58,024 bases of DNA. Origin: Ensifer sp. IC4062 (GTDB lineage Bacteria; Pseudomonadota; Alphaproteobacteria; Rhizobiales; Rhizobiaceae). Below are positions 25,350 to 31,790 of this stretch, one piece after another. Where the stretch lies: positions 1 to 58,024 of the forward strand of contig NZ_JADYVD010000049.1 in the NCBI RefSeq assembly GCF_020193575.1, given 5' to 3'. The notes under the pieces were generated by a model. That model had not been told where the DNA came from and did no database searches. It was given only the letters and a program-made list of their open reading frames with translations. The translations under genes were made by a program, and so were the position numbers. Every line of letters begins with the position of its first letter. Position 1 is the stretch's first letter.

Positions 25350-26450
25350 TCACTTCGGCAGGGGGGTGGCGACGCCTTTGACGTGCCAGTCCATCGCGAC
25401 GATTTCACCATCCGTCAGCGTTGCGCCAGCGGCCACCCCTTCGCTGCCGTCGGCCTTGGTGATCGGCCCGGTAAAGGGCGAGAAGCTGCCATCGGCGATC
25501 TTCGCCTCGATCTCCTTGATCCTGGTCATCACGTCGGCCGGTATACCCGGGTTCCAGTCGACCACCTCGACGACCGTGTCGGATACGCCGAGGAAGGCGT
25601 TGGCGCCCTTGAAGGTGTCGGCGACATGGGCGTCGACCGAGGCCTTGAAGAAGGGCGACCAATCCGTCGCCACGCAGCCAAGATAGGTTTTTGGCGCATA
25701 TTTCTTCATCGACGAGTTGAGGTTGAACGCGTAGACACCGGCCTCCTCGCAGGCCGAGATGACGGACGGCGTGTCCTGTGCGTTGGAGAAGATCACGTCG
25801 CATTTCTGCGCCATGAGGGCCTTGGCAGCCTCCTGCTCCTTGGCCGGATCGAACCACGAGTTCACCCATACAACCGACACTTCGACATCGGGATTGACCG
25901 CTTGCGCGCCGAGCGTGAAGGCGTTGATGGATGTGATCAGCTCAGGGATGGCGAAGGCGGAGACCGAGCCCAGCTTGCCGGTCTTGGAGAGCGCGGCGGC
26001 AGCCATGCCGAGCAGGTAGGTTCCCTGGAAATACTTGGCTGCGAAGGGCGAGAAGTTCGGCGCCACCTGGTAGCCGGAAGCGTGCAGCACGGTCACGGCG
26101 GGATTGCGGCGGGCGATCTGCAGGGCGCCGTTCTGGTAGCCGAAGGAGCCAGCGATCAGGAAGTTGTTCCCGTCGGAGACCGTTTTGTTCATGATGCGGT
26201 CGGCATCGGGACCTTCCGGGATGTTCTCGATGACAGTGACCTTCACCTTGTCGCCGTAGGCGGCCTTGACCGGCTCGAGGCCGGCGGCAAGAGCATGACC
26301 CCAGCCGACGTCGCCGACCGGCGAGGGGATTACGAGGGTGATTCCGAGCGGCTCGTCGGTCGCCATGGCGGCCTTGCCACCAAGCGCGCCTGTGAGGCCG
26401 GCGGCCGCAACGCCCTTCATTAGTGTTCTGCGAGTCAGTTTGTGCAGCAT
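25350..26450 (-). CDS. BMP/PnrA-type periplasmic binding protein (purine ligand predicted)
   Basis: A 366-residue basic membrane protein (BMP/Med) family binding protein. It begins with a twin-arginine-like signal (LTRRTLMKGVAAAG) and an Ala-rich cleavage region ending AAMA, then the mature domain with VGDVGWGHALAAGLE near the start, as in PnrA purine-nucleoside receptors (GxxDxxxN is replaced here by GDVGWGH). Co-location with a guanine-type deaminase and an NdmC-like oxygenase suggests an N-methylated purine or purine nucleoside ligand. It lies 15 bp after the deaminase gene and 3 bp before the ATPase gene. Confidence 0.88.
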   Translation of the reverse strand: MLHKLTRRTLMKGVAAAGLTGALGGKAAMATDEPLGITLVIPSPVGDVGWGHALAAGLEPVKAAYGDKVKVTVIENIPEGPDADRIMNKTVSDGNNFLIAGSFGYQNGALQIARRNPAVTVLHASGYQVAPNFSPFAAKYFQGTYLLGMAAAALSKTGKLGSVSAFAIPELITSINAFTLGAQAVNPDVEVSVVWVNSWFDPAKEQEAAKALMAQKCDVIFSNAQDTPSVISACEEAGVYAFNLNSSMKKYAPKTYLGCVATDWSPFFKASVDAHVADTFKGANAFLGVSDTVVEVVDWNPGIPADVMTRIKEIEAKIADGSFSPFTGPITKADGSEGVAAGATLTDGEIVAMDWHVKGVATPLPK

Positions 26451-26465
26451 GTCAGTTCCCCTCTT

Positions 26466-27845
26466 CTAGAATTCCACTGTGGCGAGAGCGGCCTCGGCCT
26501 CGGCGAACAGCCGCGCCTCGTCGAGCCCGATGAACTCGCCCTTCGCCCAGACGATGCGGCCGTTGATCATTGTGATGTCGGTCGGCATGCCGATGCCCAC
26601 CTTTGCAATCAGGCTCAGCGGGTCGTGCCGCGTGCCGACATAATCCATCCGCCGCGTATCGATCGCAAAAAGATCGGCGGCCATCCCGGGAGCAAGCCGG
26701 CCGATGTCGCGGCGGCCGAGGAGCGTAGCGCCGCCGGTCGTCGCATAACCGAGGAAATCCGCCGGCGGCGGCACGGGATGCGCGCGCGTCGATGCCGTCA
26801 GGCACTGGAGCATGTAGGCGGAGTGCACGCAGTGCATCAGGTTCGAGTTGTCGTTCGAGGCCGCGCCGTCGCAGCCAAGACCCACGCGCAGACCAAAGGC
26901 TGACATCGCCGGAATATCGGTAATCTCGGCGCCGACTAGATAGACCGGCTCCGGGCAGTGCGAGACGCCAGTGCCGCTCGCGGCCATTGTCCTGAGCTCG
27001 TCATGGCTCAATTCCCAACAGTGGGCGTAGAAAGTGTCGGGGCCGGCAAATCCGAGCTCCGCACAGTAATCGACCGTCCGCATGCCGTGGCGGGCCTCGA
27101 TGACCGGGCTCTCGCCTTCGCCCACATGCGTGTGCATCTGCACGCCGCGATCGCGCGCCAGCGAGACCGACTCCACGAAGGTCTCGCGGTAGCAGTTAAC
27201 GGGCTGGCAGGGCGCGACCACGACCTGCCGCATGCTGAAGGGGCCGGCATCGTGATAGGTGTCGATCAGCCGCGCGCAATCGGCGATGAACTCGTCCGTC
27301 GTTTCCAGCATGGCGTCCGGGATTGTGGACCCTTCGGATTTCGGCAGCGTGTTGCCGCCGCGTCCTGCATGGAAACGCATGCCCAGAAGGTCGGCAGCCT
27401 CGAACTGACGGTCGATCAGCCGTTTGCCGGCGCGCCGCGGGAAGCAGTACTGGTGGTCGAAGGCCGTGGTGCAGCCATGCTTGATCATCTCGGCCATCGC
27501 CGCGACCGAGGCATGGAAGAAACAGTCCTCGTCGAGCCGCGAGAAGATCGGATAGATGCGGTCGAGCCAATCGAGGACCGACAGCTTCGTCCAGTCGAGA
27601 TCGGCGCGGTTGCGGACGAAGCATTGGAAGAAGTGGTGGTGGGTGTTGACGAGCCCGGGATAGACGAACCAGCCGGTGGCGTCTTGCGTGATCGTTCCGG
27701 CTGGCAGCGGTCCTTTGTGAAGGTTTTCGCCGATTGCCTCGATCGCGGGACCATTCGTCAGGAGGTCCACGTTCCGGGAGACGCCCGGACCGTTGCCCTG
27801 GTCCACGATGACGGCCGCGCAGTTCCTGAGAAGATAACCGGCCAT
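26466..27845 (-). CDS. Amidohydrolase of the 8-oxoguanine/guanine deaminase class
   Basis: A 459-residue metal-dependent amidohydrolase of the subtype-III deaminase group. Metal ligands: NTHHHFFQ (the HxH pair), H in MHTHVGEGES, H in VSHCPEP and the catalytic Asp in GLGCDGAASND. The HHHFFQ and GAASND blocks are those of the 8-oxoguanine deaminase / hydroxydechloroatrazine hydrolase clade. It would hydrolytically remove an exocyclic amino group from a purine (guanine, 8-oxoguanine or a methylated guanine) to give a xanthine or urate derivative. I chose ATG 27845 (GAGG upstream), which starts 1 bp after the GST-like stop; an in-frame start at 27869 is less likely. Confidence 0.9.
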   Translation of the reverse strand: MAGYLLRNCAAVIVDQGNGPGVSRNVDLLTNGPAIEAIGENLHKGPLPAGTITQDATGWFVYPGLVNTHHHFFQCFVRNRADLDWTKLSVLDWLDRIYPIFSRLDEDCFFHASVAAMAEMIKHGCTTAFDHQYCFPRRAGKRLIDRQFEAADLLGMRFHAGRGGNTLPKSEGSTIPDAMLETTDEFIADCARLIDTYHDAGPFSMRQVVVAPCQPVNCYRETFVESVSLARDRGVQMHTHVGEGESPVIEARHGMRTVDYCAELGFAGPDTFYAHCWELSHDELRTMAASGTGVSHCPEPVYLVGAEITDIPAMSAFGLRVGLGCDGAASNDNSNLMHCVHSAYMLQCLTASTRAHPVPPPADFLGYATTGGATLLGRRDIGRLAPGMAADLFAIDTRRMDYVGTRHDPLSLIAKVGIGMPTDITMINGRIVWAKGEFIGLDEARLFAEAEAALATVEF

Positions 27846-27846
27846 G

Positions 27847-28503
27847 TCACACCTCGCCCGGTTCGACATGTTCGCGCTTCAGTTCGTGCAGCCGATGGAT
27901 TCCGGGCATCTCGATGAAATTATCGAGGCTGCGGATCGCGCGGGACCAGAGCCTGATGGCGGGATAAGGATCGAGCGGGACACCGCCGTCCGGCGCGAGC
28001 GCGACGTAGGGGAAACAGGCGATATCGGCAACCGTCGGCCGGTCGGAGGCGAGGAACCGCATGCCGCGCAGCCCCTGCTCCACCAGGCCCGCTTCCAGCT
28101 CGCGAAGCGCGGCGATGCCCTGCGCCTGAAGTGTGCCAATGTCGCCCGGCCGCAGGAGCATTTCGTGAAGGCGGGCGCCGCCGAGGCTCGCGGTCAGCCG
28201 GTGTGCGAACGAAAGCCACTGCTGGAGGCGCGCCGTTTCCTCCGGCGCGCCGCTGCCGAGCCATTCCGGCCCGGCCTTGGCGGCAAGATAGGTGAGCATG
28301 GCGGCGGATTCGGTCAGGATCAGGTCGCCATCCTCGAGGATTGGGATGGAGCCCGCCGGATTGAGCGCCATGAGCTCAGGGCCGCGATGCTCGGCGCCGG
28401 GATGAAAGTCGACCGCTCTGATTTCCAGCTTCACGCCGGTCAGTGCCGCCATCAGGCGCACCTTGTAGCAGCTCGGTGAAAGGACGTAATCGTAGAGCTT
28501 CAT
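27847..28503 (-). CDS. GST-like protein, candidate NdmE-type structural subunit
   Basis: A 218-residue glutathione-S-transferase-fold protein. The N-terminal thioredoxin-like domain begins MKLYDYVLSPSCYKVRLMAA, with the SPSCYKVR active-site region, and contains NPAGSIPILEDGDLILTES (cis-Pro and glutathione gamma-Glu site). The helical C-domain contains FLASDRPTVADIACFPYV. Its start overlaps the stop of the oxygenase gene (ATGA) and its stop nearly touches the deaminase start. A GST-like partner wedged beside a Rieske-less oxygenase subunit is the arrangement of NdmE with NdmC, where it is needed for complex assembly. A glutathione-dependent dechlorination or isomerisation role is the alternative. 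Confidence 0.85.
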   Translation of the reverse strand: MKLYDYVLSPSCYKVRLMAALTGVKLEIRAVDFHPGAEHRGPELMALNPAGSIPILEDGDLILTESAAMLTYLAAKAGPEWLGSGAPEETARLQQWLSFAHRLTASLGGARLHEMLLRPGDIGTLQAQGIAALRELEAGLVEQGLRGMRFLASDRPTVADIACFPYVALAPDGGVPLDPYPAIRLWSRAIRSLDNFIEMPGIHRLHELKREHVEPGEV

Positions 28504-29345
28504 TGCGCCACCAGCTGTGCGCCGTAGGTATAGTTGTGACGTTTGAGCCAGCGCCTGTAGGCGACCGAGGTAAGGTCCGCCCGAGTCGGGATTTCCATCC
28601 CGGGATCGAGCGGCAGGAGCCGCGGGATCTGGTTTTCGAGGATCGAGCGGTCCTGCAGGAAGATCGTCTGCTGGAAGTGGATGAGGTCGGTCATCGGCGT
28701 GGCATCGTCGAAAAGTGCCATCCACGGCCAGACGTCGCACAGATCTTCGGCGAGCGGCTGGACGAAGAGGGTGATAACGTCCCATTCGCCCGGGCGGGGC
28801 GGGCAGGTTTTGTAGAGAACGCAGCAAGTCGGTGCCGGCACGCGGTACATGTATTCCGTCGTGATGCCGCCGCTTGCCGATTTGGCAGCCTGCGGCTGGT
28901 AGAATTTCACCTGCGTTGCCCAGACCTCATCCGCATCCTGTCGGACCTCTACCTTGTAGTCCTGCACCTCCGTGTGCGGCTCTGCGCCCAGGATATCGGT
29001 GTGCACGAAAGGGAAATGCGCGATGTCGAGAAAGTTCTCGACGGCGCGCAACGGTGAGCAACGTACGCGAATGACGCCGACGTCGACGAGCGTGCGGCCG
29101 GGCTGGTCAGCCTCGGGAATCGCGAAAAGGTCCTTCTGAGGTTTGCCGAGGGAGGACCAGACATGGCCATAGCGGACGCAAACCGGCAGGCTGCGCCCAT
29201 CGCCGGACGTGACCCTGGCGTGACCCTCGGCCTCGACCGCCACCTCGATCGGCCTTCCCATGAGGGCGGTCTTGCGTGCATTCGTGTCGAGCTGGCTGAA
29301 AAGGCCGACGGGGTACCACTCGTCGATCATCGCGTCGTGCGTCAT
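28500..29345 (-). CDS. Rieske-less mononuclear iron oxygenase subunit (NdmC-like)
   Basis: A 281-residue catalytic domain of a Rieske-type aromatic-ring-hydroxylating oxygenase. The mononuclear iron site is visible as N104-x2-D107-x2-H110-x4-H115 (NFLDIAHFPFVH); D107 would bridge electrons from the Rieske cluster. The N-terminal 80 residues keep the opening EWYPVGLFSQL and GKPQKDLF edges of a Rieske domain but lack the CxH...CxxH ligands, so the domain is vestigial. As I recall, NdmC, the 7-methylxanthine N-demethylase subunit of Pseudomonas putida CBB5, is also a Rieske-less protein of about this size. Likely reaction: oxidative N- or O-demethylation releasing formaldehyde. It overlaps both neighbours by 4 bp. 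Confidence 0.85.
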   Translation of the reverse strand: MTHDAMIDEWYPVGLFSQLDTNARKTALMGRPIEVAVEAEGHARVTSGDGRSLPVCVRYGHVWSSLGKPQKDLFAIPEADQPGRTLVDVGVIRVRCSPLRAVENFLDIAHFPFVHTDILGAEPHTEVQDYKVEVRQDADEVWATQVKFYQPQAAKSASGGITTEYMYRVPAPTCCVLYKTCPPRPGEWDVITLFVQPLAEDLCDVWPWMALFDDATPMTDLIHFQQTIFLQDRSILENQIPRLLPLDPGMEIPTRADLTSVAYRRWLKRHNYTYGAQLVAQ

Positions 29346-29995
29346 GGCGCGGTCGCTTTCGTCTCAAGATCTTCGGCCGTCCGCCGCAAGGTCTCGACGG
29401 CACGTGACGCGGCAATGCGCTGCGAGAGACTGCTGTCATCGTCCAGAAGAACATGGATTAGCGTCTCCTCAGCGCCCTGGGGGACGAGCAGCAGCCGGAT
29501 CTGCAGTTTAGACTGCGGTTGCCAGGCAAAGCCGTCGACACCTGCCTTTGCGCCGGCCGCAGCCTCGATCGCCGCAACGGCGGCATGCGCCGTCAGGGAA
29601 CGCAGCGGAACGACGCCTTGAAGCCGCGGGGGCTGAGCGGTGGCTTCTCCCACAGCAACCCAGATGACCCCGTCGCACTCTTCAACCTCATGCGTTGGGA
29701 CACGGATTGTTTCCGGCGGCGCAAGACCCGGATGGGCCGGGATGCGTAGGCAGTTTCCGGCCCGAGCGTAACTCCAGCCGTGATAGATGCAGGAGAGGGC
29801 CTCGCCACGCACGAAGCCATGCGACAGGCGCATGCCGCGATGCGGACAGCGGTCCGCCGAGGCGGCCGCGCGGCCCGACTGGCTGCGCCAGAGGGCTATC
29901 GGCCCGACGGGTGTTCGCGCCGGCATGACGGTTCCCGCTGGCAAATCCGCAGAAAGGGCGACTGGCGTCCAAGAGCCGGTCTTGTCGGACAGCAT
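29342..29995 (-). CDS. Stand-alone Rieske [2Fe-2S] protein, electron donor to the adjacent oxygenase
   Basis: A 217-residue protein whose first 110 residues are a Rieske domain with complete ligands C50, H52, C69 and H72 (CPHRGMRLSHG and CIYHGW), followed by a GNCLRIPAHPG loop. The remaining 100 residues have no iron site and no reductase domain and are not recognised. With the neighbouring iron subunit lacking a Rieske centre, the two genes together rebuild a normal oxygenase, analogous to the extra Rieske domain that NdmD supplies to NdmC. A separate NAD(P)H reductase must come from elsewhere. The start is ATG 29995 with a weak AGAAAG site. It is the first gene of the operon. Confidence 0.87.
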   Translation of the reverse strand: MLSDKTGSWTPVALSADLPAGTVMPARTPVGPIALWRSQSGRAAASADRCPHRGMRLSHGFVRGEALSCIYHGWSYARAGNCLRIPAHPGLAPPETIRVPTHEVEECDGVIWVAVGEATAQPPRLQGVVPLRSLTAHAAVAAIEAAAGAKAGVDGFAWQPQSKLQIRLLLVPQGAEETLIHVLLDDDSSLSQRIAASRAVETLRRTAEDLETKATAP

Positions 29996-30071
29996 AATAG
30001 ACTTTCTAAATGATACCAATACTTTAGCTTGGCGAAAAACCCGAAGTCGACGCGAGTCCTTGCGGCTCAAT

Positions 30072-30107
30072 GTTGCCACGCTTGCATAATTTTTCTGCAT
30101 TGGCAAC
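30072..30107. promoter_or_regulatory. Inverted repeat upstream of the purine operon
   Basis: GTTGCCA (30072-30078) and TGGCAAC (30101-30107) form a 7-bp inverted repeat with a 22-bp spacer, about 80 bp upstream of the operon's first start codon. It is a candidate operator; no regulator gene lies beside it. Confidence 0.3.
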
Positions 30108-30142
30108 TTTGATTAAATAAACGGCAAAATAACTGTGGACGG

Positions 30143-30433
30143 TCAAGAGGGCCGGTCGCGGACCTGGTCGCCTCCGCCGTCGACCGGTGTGCGGTGTATC
30201 GTTTCGACCCAGACGTCGAAGGGCCCGAGTGAGCATCCCAGCTCCATCATGTCGATCAGATCCACCGGTCCGGCGACCTCGAGTTCGATCCGCTGGGAAC
30301 TGGTATGAGATATGGCCTGGGAGAGACCAAGCTTGGCTGCATGGCGCCGGATCCAGGGAACGAAGGAGAGGGCGTCAAGATCGCCAAGGATGGTCATCCG
30401 CTCTCGGGAGTAGCTCTGATGTCGGTCCGTCAT
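30143..30433 (-). CDS. Acylphosphatase-like small protein with degenerate active site
   Basis: A 96-residue protein with the length and pattern of acylphosphatase (beta-alpha-beta-beta-alpha-beta): LGDLDALSFVPWIRRHAAKLGLS corresponds to the position of the VxGxVQGVGFRxW loop and helix, and RIELEVAGPVDLIDMMELGCSLGP to the later strand, helix and gp loop. The phosphate loop GVGFR with its catalytic Arg is not conserved (ALSFVPW), so activity is doubtful. The start is supported by GCGAGG upstream. It is the gene upstream of, and in the same direction as, the purine operon but is separated from it by about 150 bp. Assignment is by fold pattern only. Confidence 0.5.
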   Translation of the reverse strand: MTDRHQSYSRERMTILGDLDALSFVPWIRRHAAKLGLSQAISHTSSQRIELEVAGPVDLIDMMELGCSLGPFDVWVETIHRTPVDGGGDQVRDRPS

Positions 30434-30649
30434 ATGGCCTCGCGCTTGGTATGTTGGCTTACAGCATAGCGCCTGAATGAGCTTGCGAAAGGGTGATCGA
30501 CGAATGGATAAAGCTTCACGGCGCCGCAGAGAGTGCCCCATCGCTAATGCCTTCGCCATCCGGAAGGCGGACCAGCTCCGACTGCGGACAGAAGCAAGCA
30601 CTCGGCGAGGGATTACGCTCACACGGGATTGACGCAAAGCCCGTTACAG

Positions 30650-30675
30650 AAGATCGCATAATGTATCGACTGGAA
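30650..30675 (+). repeat. 26-bp dispersed repeat, copy 2
   Basis: This matches 2877-2902 at 25 of 26 positions in the same orientation. It lies about 85 bp upstream of the toxin-antitoxin operator. Confidence 0.6.
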
Positions 30676-30760
30676 TGCTGCGGGCGCCGGATACCTCCAT
30701 TAAAGCTGATGTACCCGCTGGGTTCCACTCGAATTGTCATTTCTTCCTTTGATGCTAAAT

Positions 30761-30778
30761 TGTAGGTAATTACCTACA
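30761..30778. promoter_or_regulatory. Perfect 18-bp palindrome, autoregulatory operator of the antitoxin gene
   Basis: TGTAGGTAATTACCTACA is its own reverse complement and ends 12 bp before the antitoxin GTG. Palindromes at this position are the usual binding site of Phd/YefM- and VapB-type antitoxins, which repress their own operon together with the toxin. Confidence 0.75.
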
Positions 30779-30790
30779 TGGAGGTGAGCC

Positions 30791-31045
30791 GTGGGTATCA
30801 CGACCCTTTCCAGCCGAGAGCTAAATCATGACGTGAGTAGCGCTAAGAAGGCAGCCGAAGGCGGCCCGGTTATCATAACTGACCGCGGCAAGCCTTCCCA
30901 CGTCCTAATGACCTATGATGAATTCGAGCGCTTGACAGGTAAGCACCGCAGCCTTGTCGACGCTCTTGCCATGCCTGGCCTCTCGGCGATCGATTTTGAG
31001 CCGCACCGCGTCGAAATCGGGCCGCGCGAAGTGGACTTGTCTTGA
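30791..31045 (+). CDS. Phd/YefM-type antitoxin
   Basis: An 84-residue antitoxin. The N-terminal ITTLSSRELNHDVSSAKKAA and PVIITDRGKPSHVLMTYDEF blocks are the Phd/YefM DNA-binding fold; the C-terminal third would wrap and block the toxin. It starts with GTG 30791 behind GGAGGTGAG. The stop overlaps the toxin start, and a perfect palindrome sits immediately upstream. It pairs a Phd-type antitoxin with a PIN-domain toxin. Confidence 0.92.
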   Translation: MGITTLSSRELNHDVSSAKKAAEGGPVIITDRGKPSHVLMTYDEFERLTGKHRSLVDALAMPGLSAIDFEPHRVEIGPREVDLS

Positions 31046-31464
31046 GATACCTGCTGGATACCAACGTCGTTTCCGAATTGCGCAAGGTCGGCGACGGCAA
31101 GGCCGATGCCAATGTAGTGGCGTGGGTCGGAGCGGAGGATGCGAAGCGCTTCTTCCTTTCGGCGATCACGATTCTTGAGCTGGAGCGCGGTGTACTCGGG
31201 GTACAGCGCCGGGACGCTACACAAGGCGCTCGCCTGCGTTCTTGGCTTGACGGTCACGTGCGCCCGGAATTCGCCGACCGAATTCTGCCGGTTGACGATG
31301 CGGTTGCGACACGTTGCGCGCACCTGCACATCCCCGACCGGCGCAACGAGGCCGACGCGCTGATTGCGGCGACGGCTCTCGTTCACGACATGATCGTCGT
31401 GACGCGAAACATTAGAGACTTCGAAGGTACTGGCGTCGTTGTTATTGATCCTTGGCAAGGCTGA
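31042..31464 (+). CDS. vapC: VapC-type PIN-domain toxin ribonuclease
   Basis: A 140-residue PIN-domain endoribonuclease that would cleave tRNA or rRNA when released from its antitoxin. The acidic metal site is visible: D7 in LLDTNVVSE, E in ITILELERG, D in RRNEADALIAATA and D in TRNIRDFEG. The start is TTG 31042 overlapping the antitoxin stop by 4 bp, so toxin translation depends on the antitoxin. Active-site residues are intact, so the toxin is probably functional. Confidence 0.92.
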   Translation: MRYLLDTNVVSELRKVGDGKADANVVAWVGAEDAKRFFLSAITILELERGVLGVQRRDATQGARLRSWLDGHVRPEFADRILPVDDAVATRCAHLHIPDRRNEADALIAATALVHDMIVVTRNIRDFEGTGVVVIDPWQG

Positions 31465-31790
31465 CAGGACTTGTACTCGGGTGCCTCCGCGTAACCTCGA
31501 TCGCAGCGTCGTCTGACTGAATCCGTTCAAGGCGAGGAACGGCTGGGAACGGTTCTGCAGCTGTCGCTCGAAACGGGCGGTAGTTGTCGCCAACTTTTTG
31601 AGATCGGTGCCAGAGCCAGGCGCGGGTGACTGGTGCGCCACTTATCGCGGCCAGCCGCTGCGCTCGTATCTGGAATTGCGGCATCGCCCCCGCCGAAGGC
31701 AGACCAGTCTGCGAAGCCATGGCATTCTGCATCAAGTCGATGATCACAGCGCCCCGAGCAAAAATGTGCTGACCGCAACATGCGCCATAA
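31465..31790. other. Unassigned region between toxin gene and GMC oxidoreductase
   Basis: About 326 bp. Open frames exist on both strands but none has a ribosome site or a recognisable family pattern. It could be decayed coding sequence. Confidence 0.35.

Larger units (their letters stand above)
30434..30790. other. Intergenic region, 357 bp, upstream of the toxin-antitoxin pair
   Basis: No convincing gene. It contains copy 2 of a 26-bp repeat (30650-30675) and the palindromic toxin-antitoxin operator (30761-30778), listed separately. Confidence 0.45.

Noticed and set aside
24672..26423. A 583-codon plus-strand frame opposite the BMP binding protein and ATPase genes
   Set aside because: It is antisense to two well-supported genes, is rich in Arg/Gly/Asp with no family motifs, and arises from GC-rich codon bias on the coding strand.
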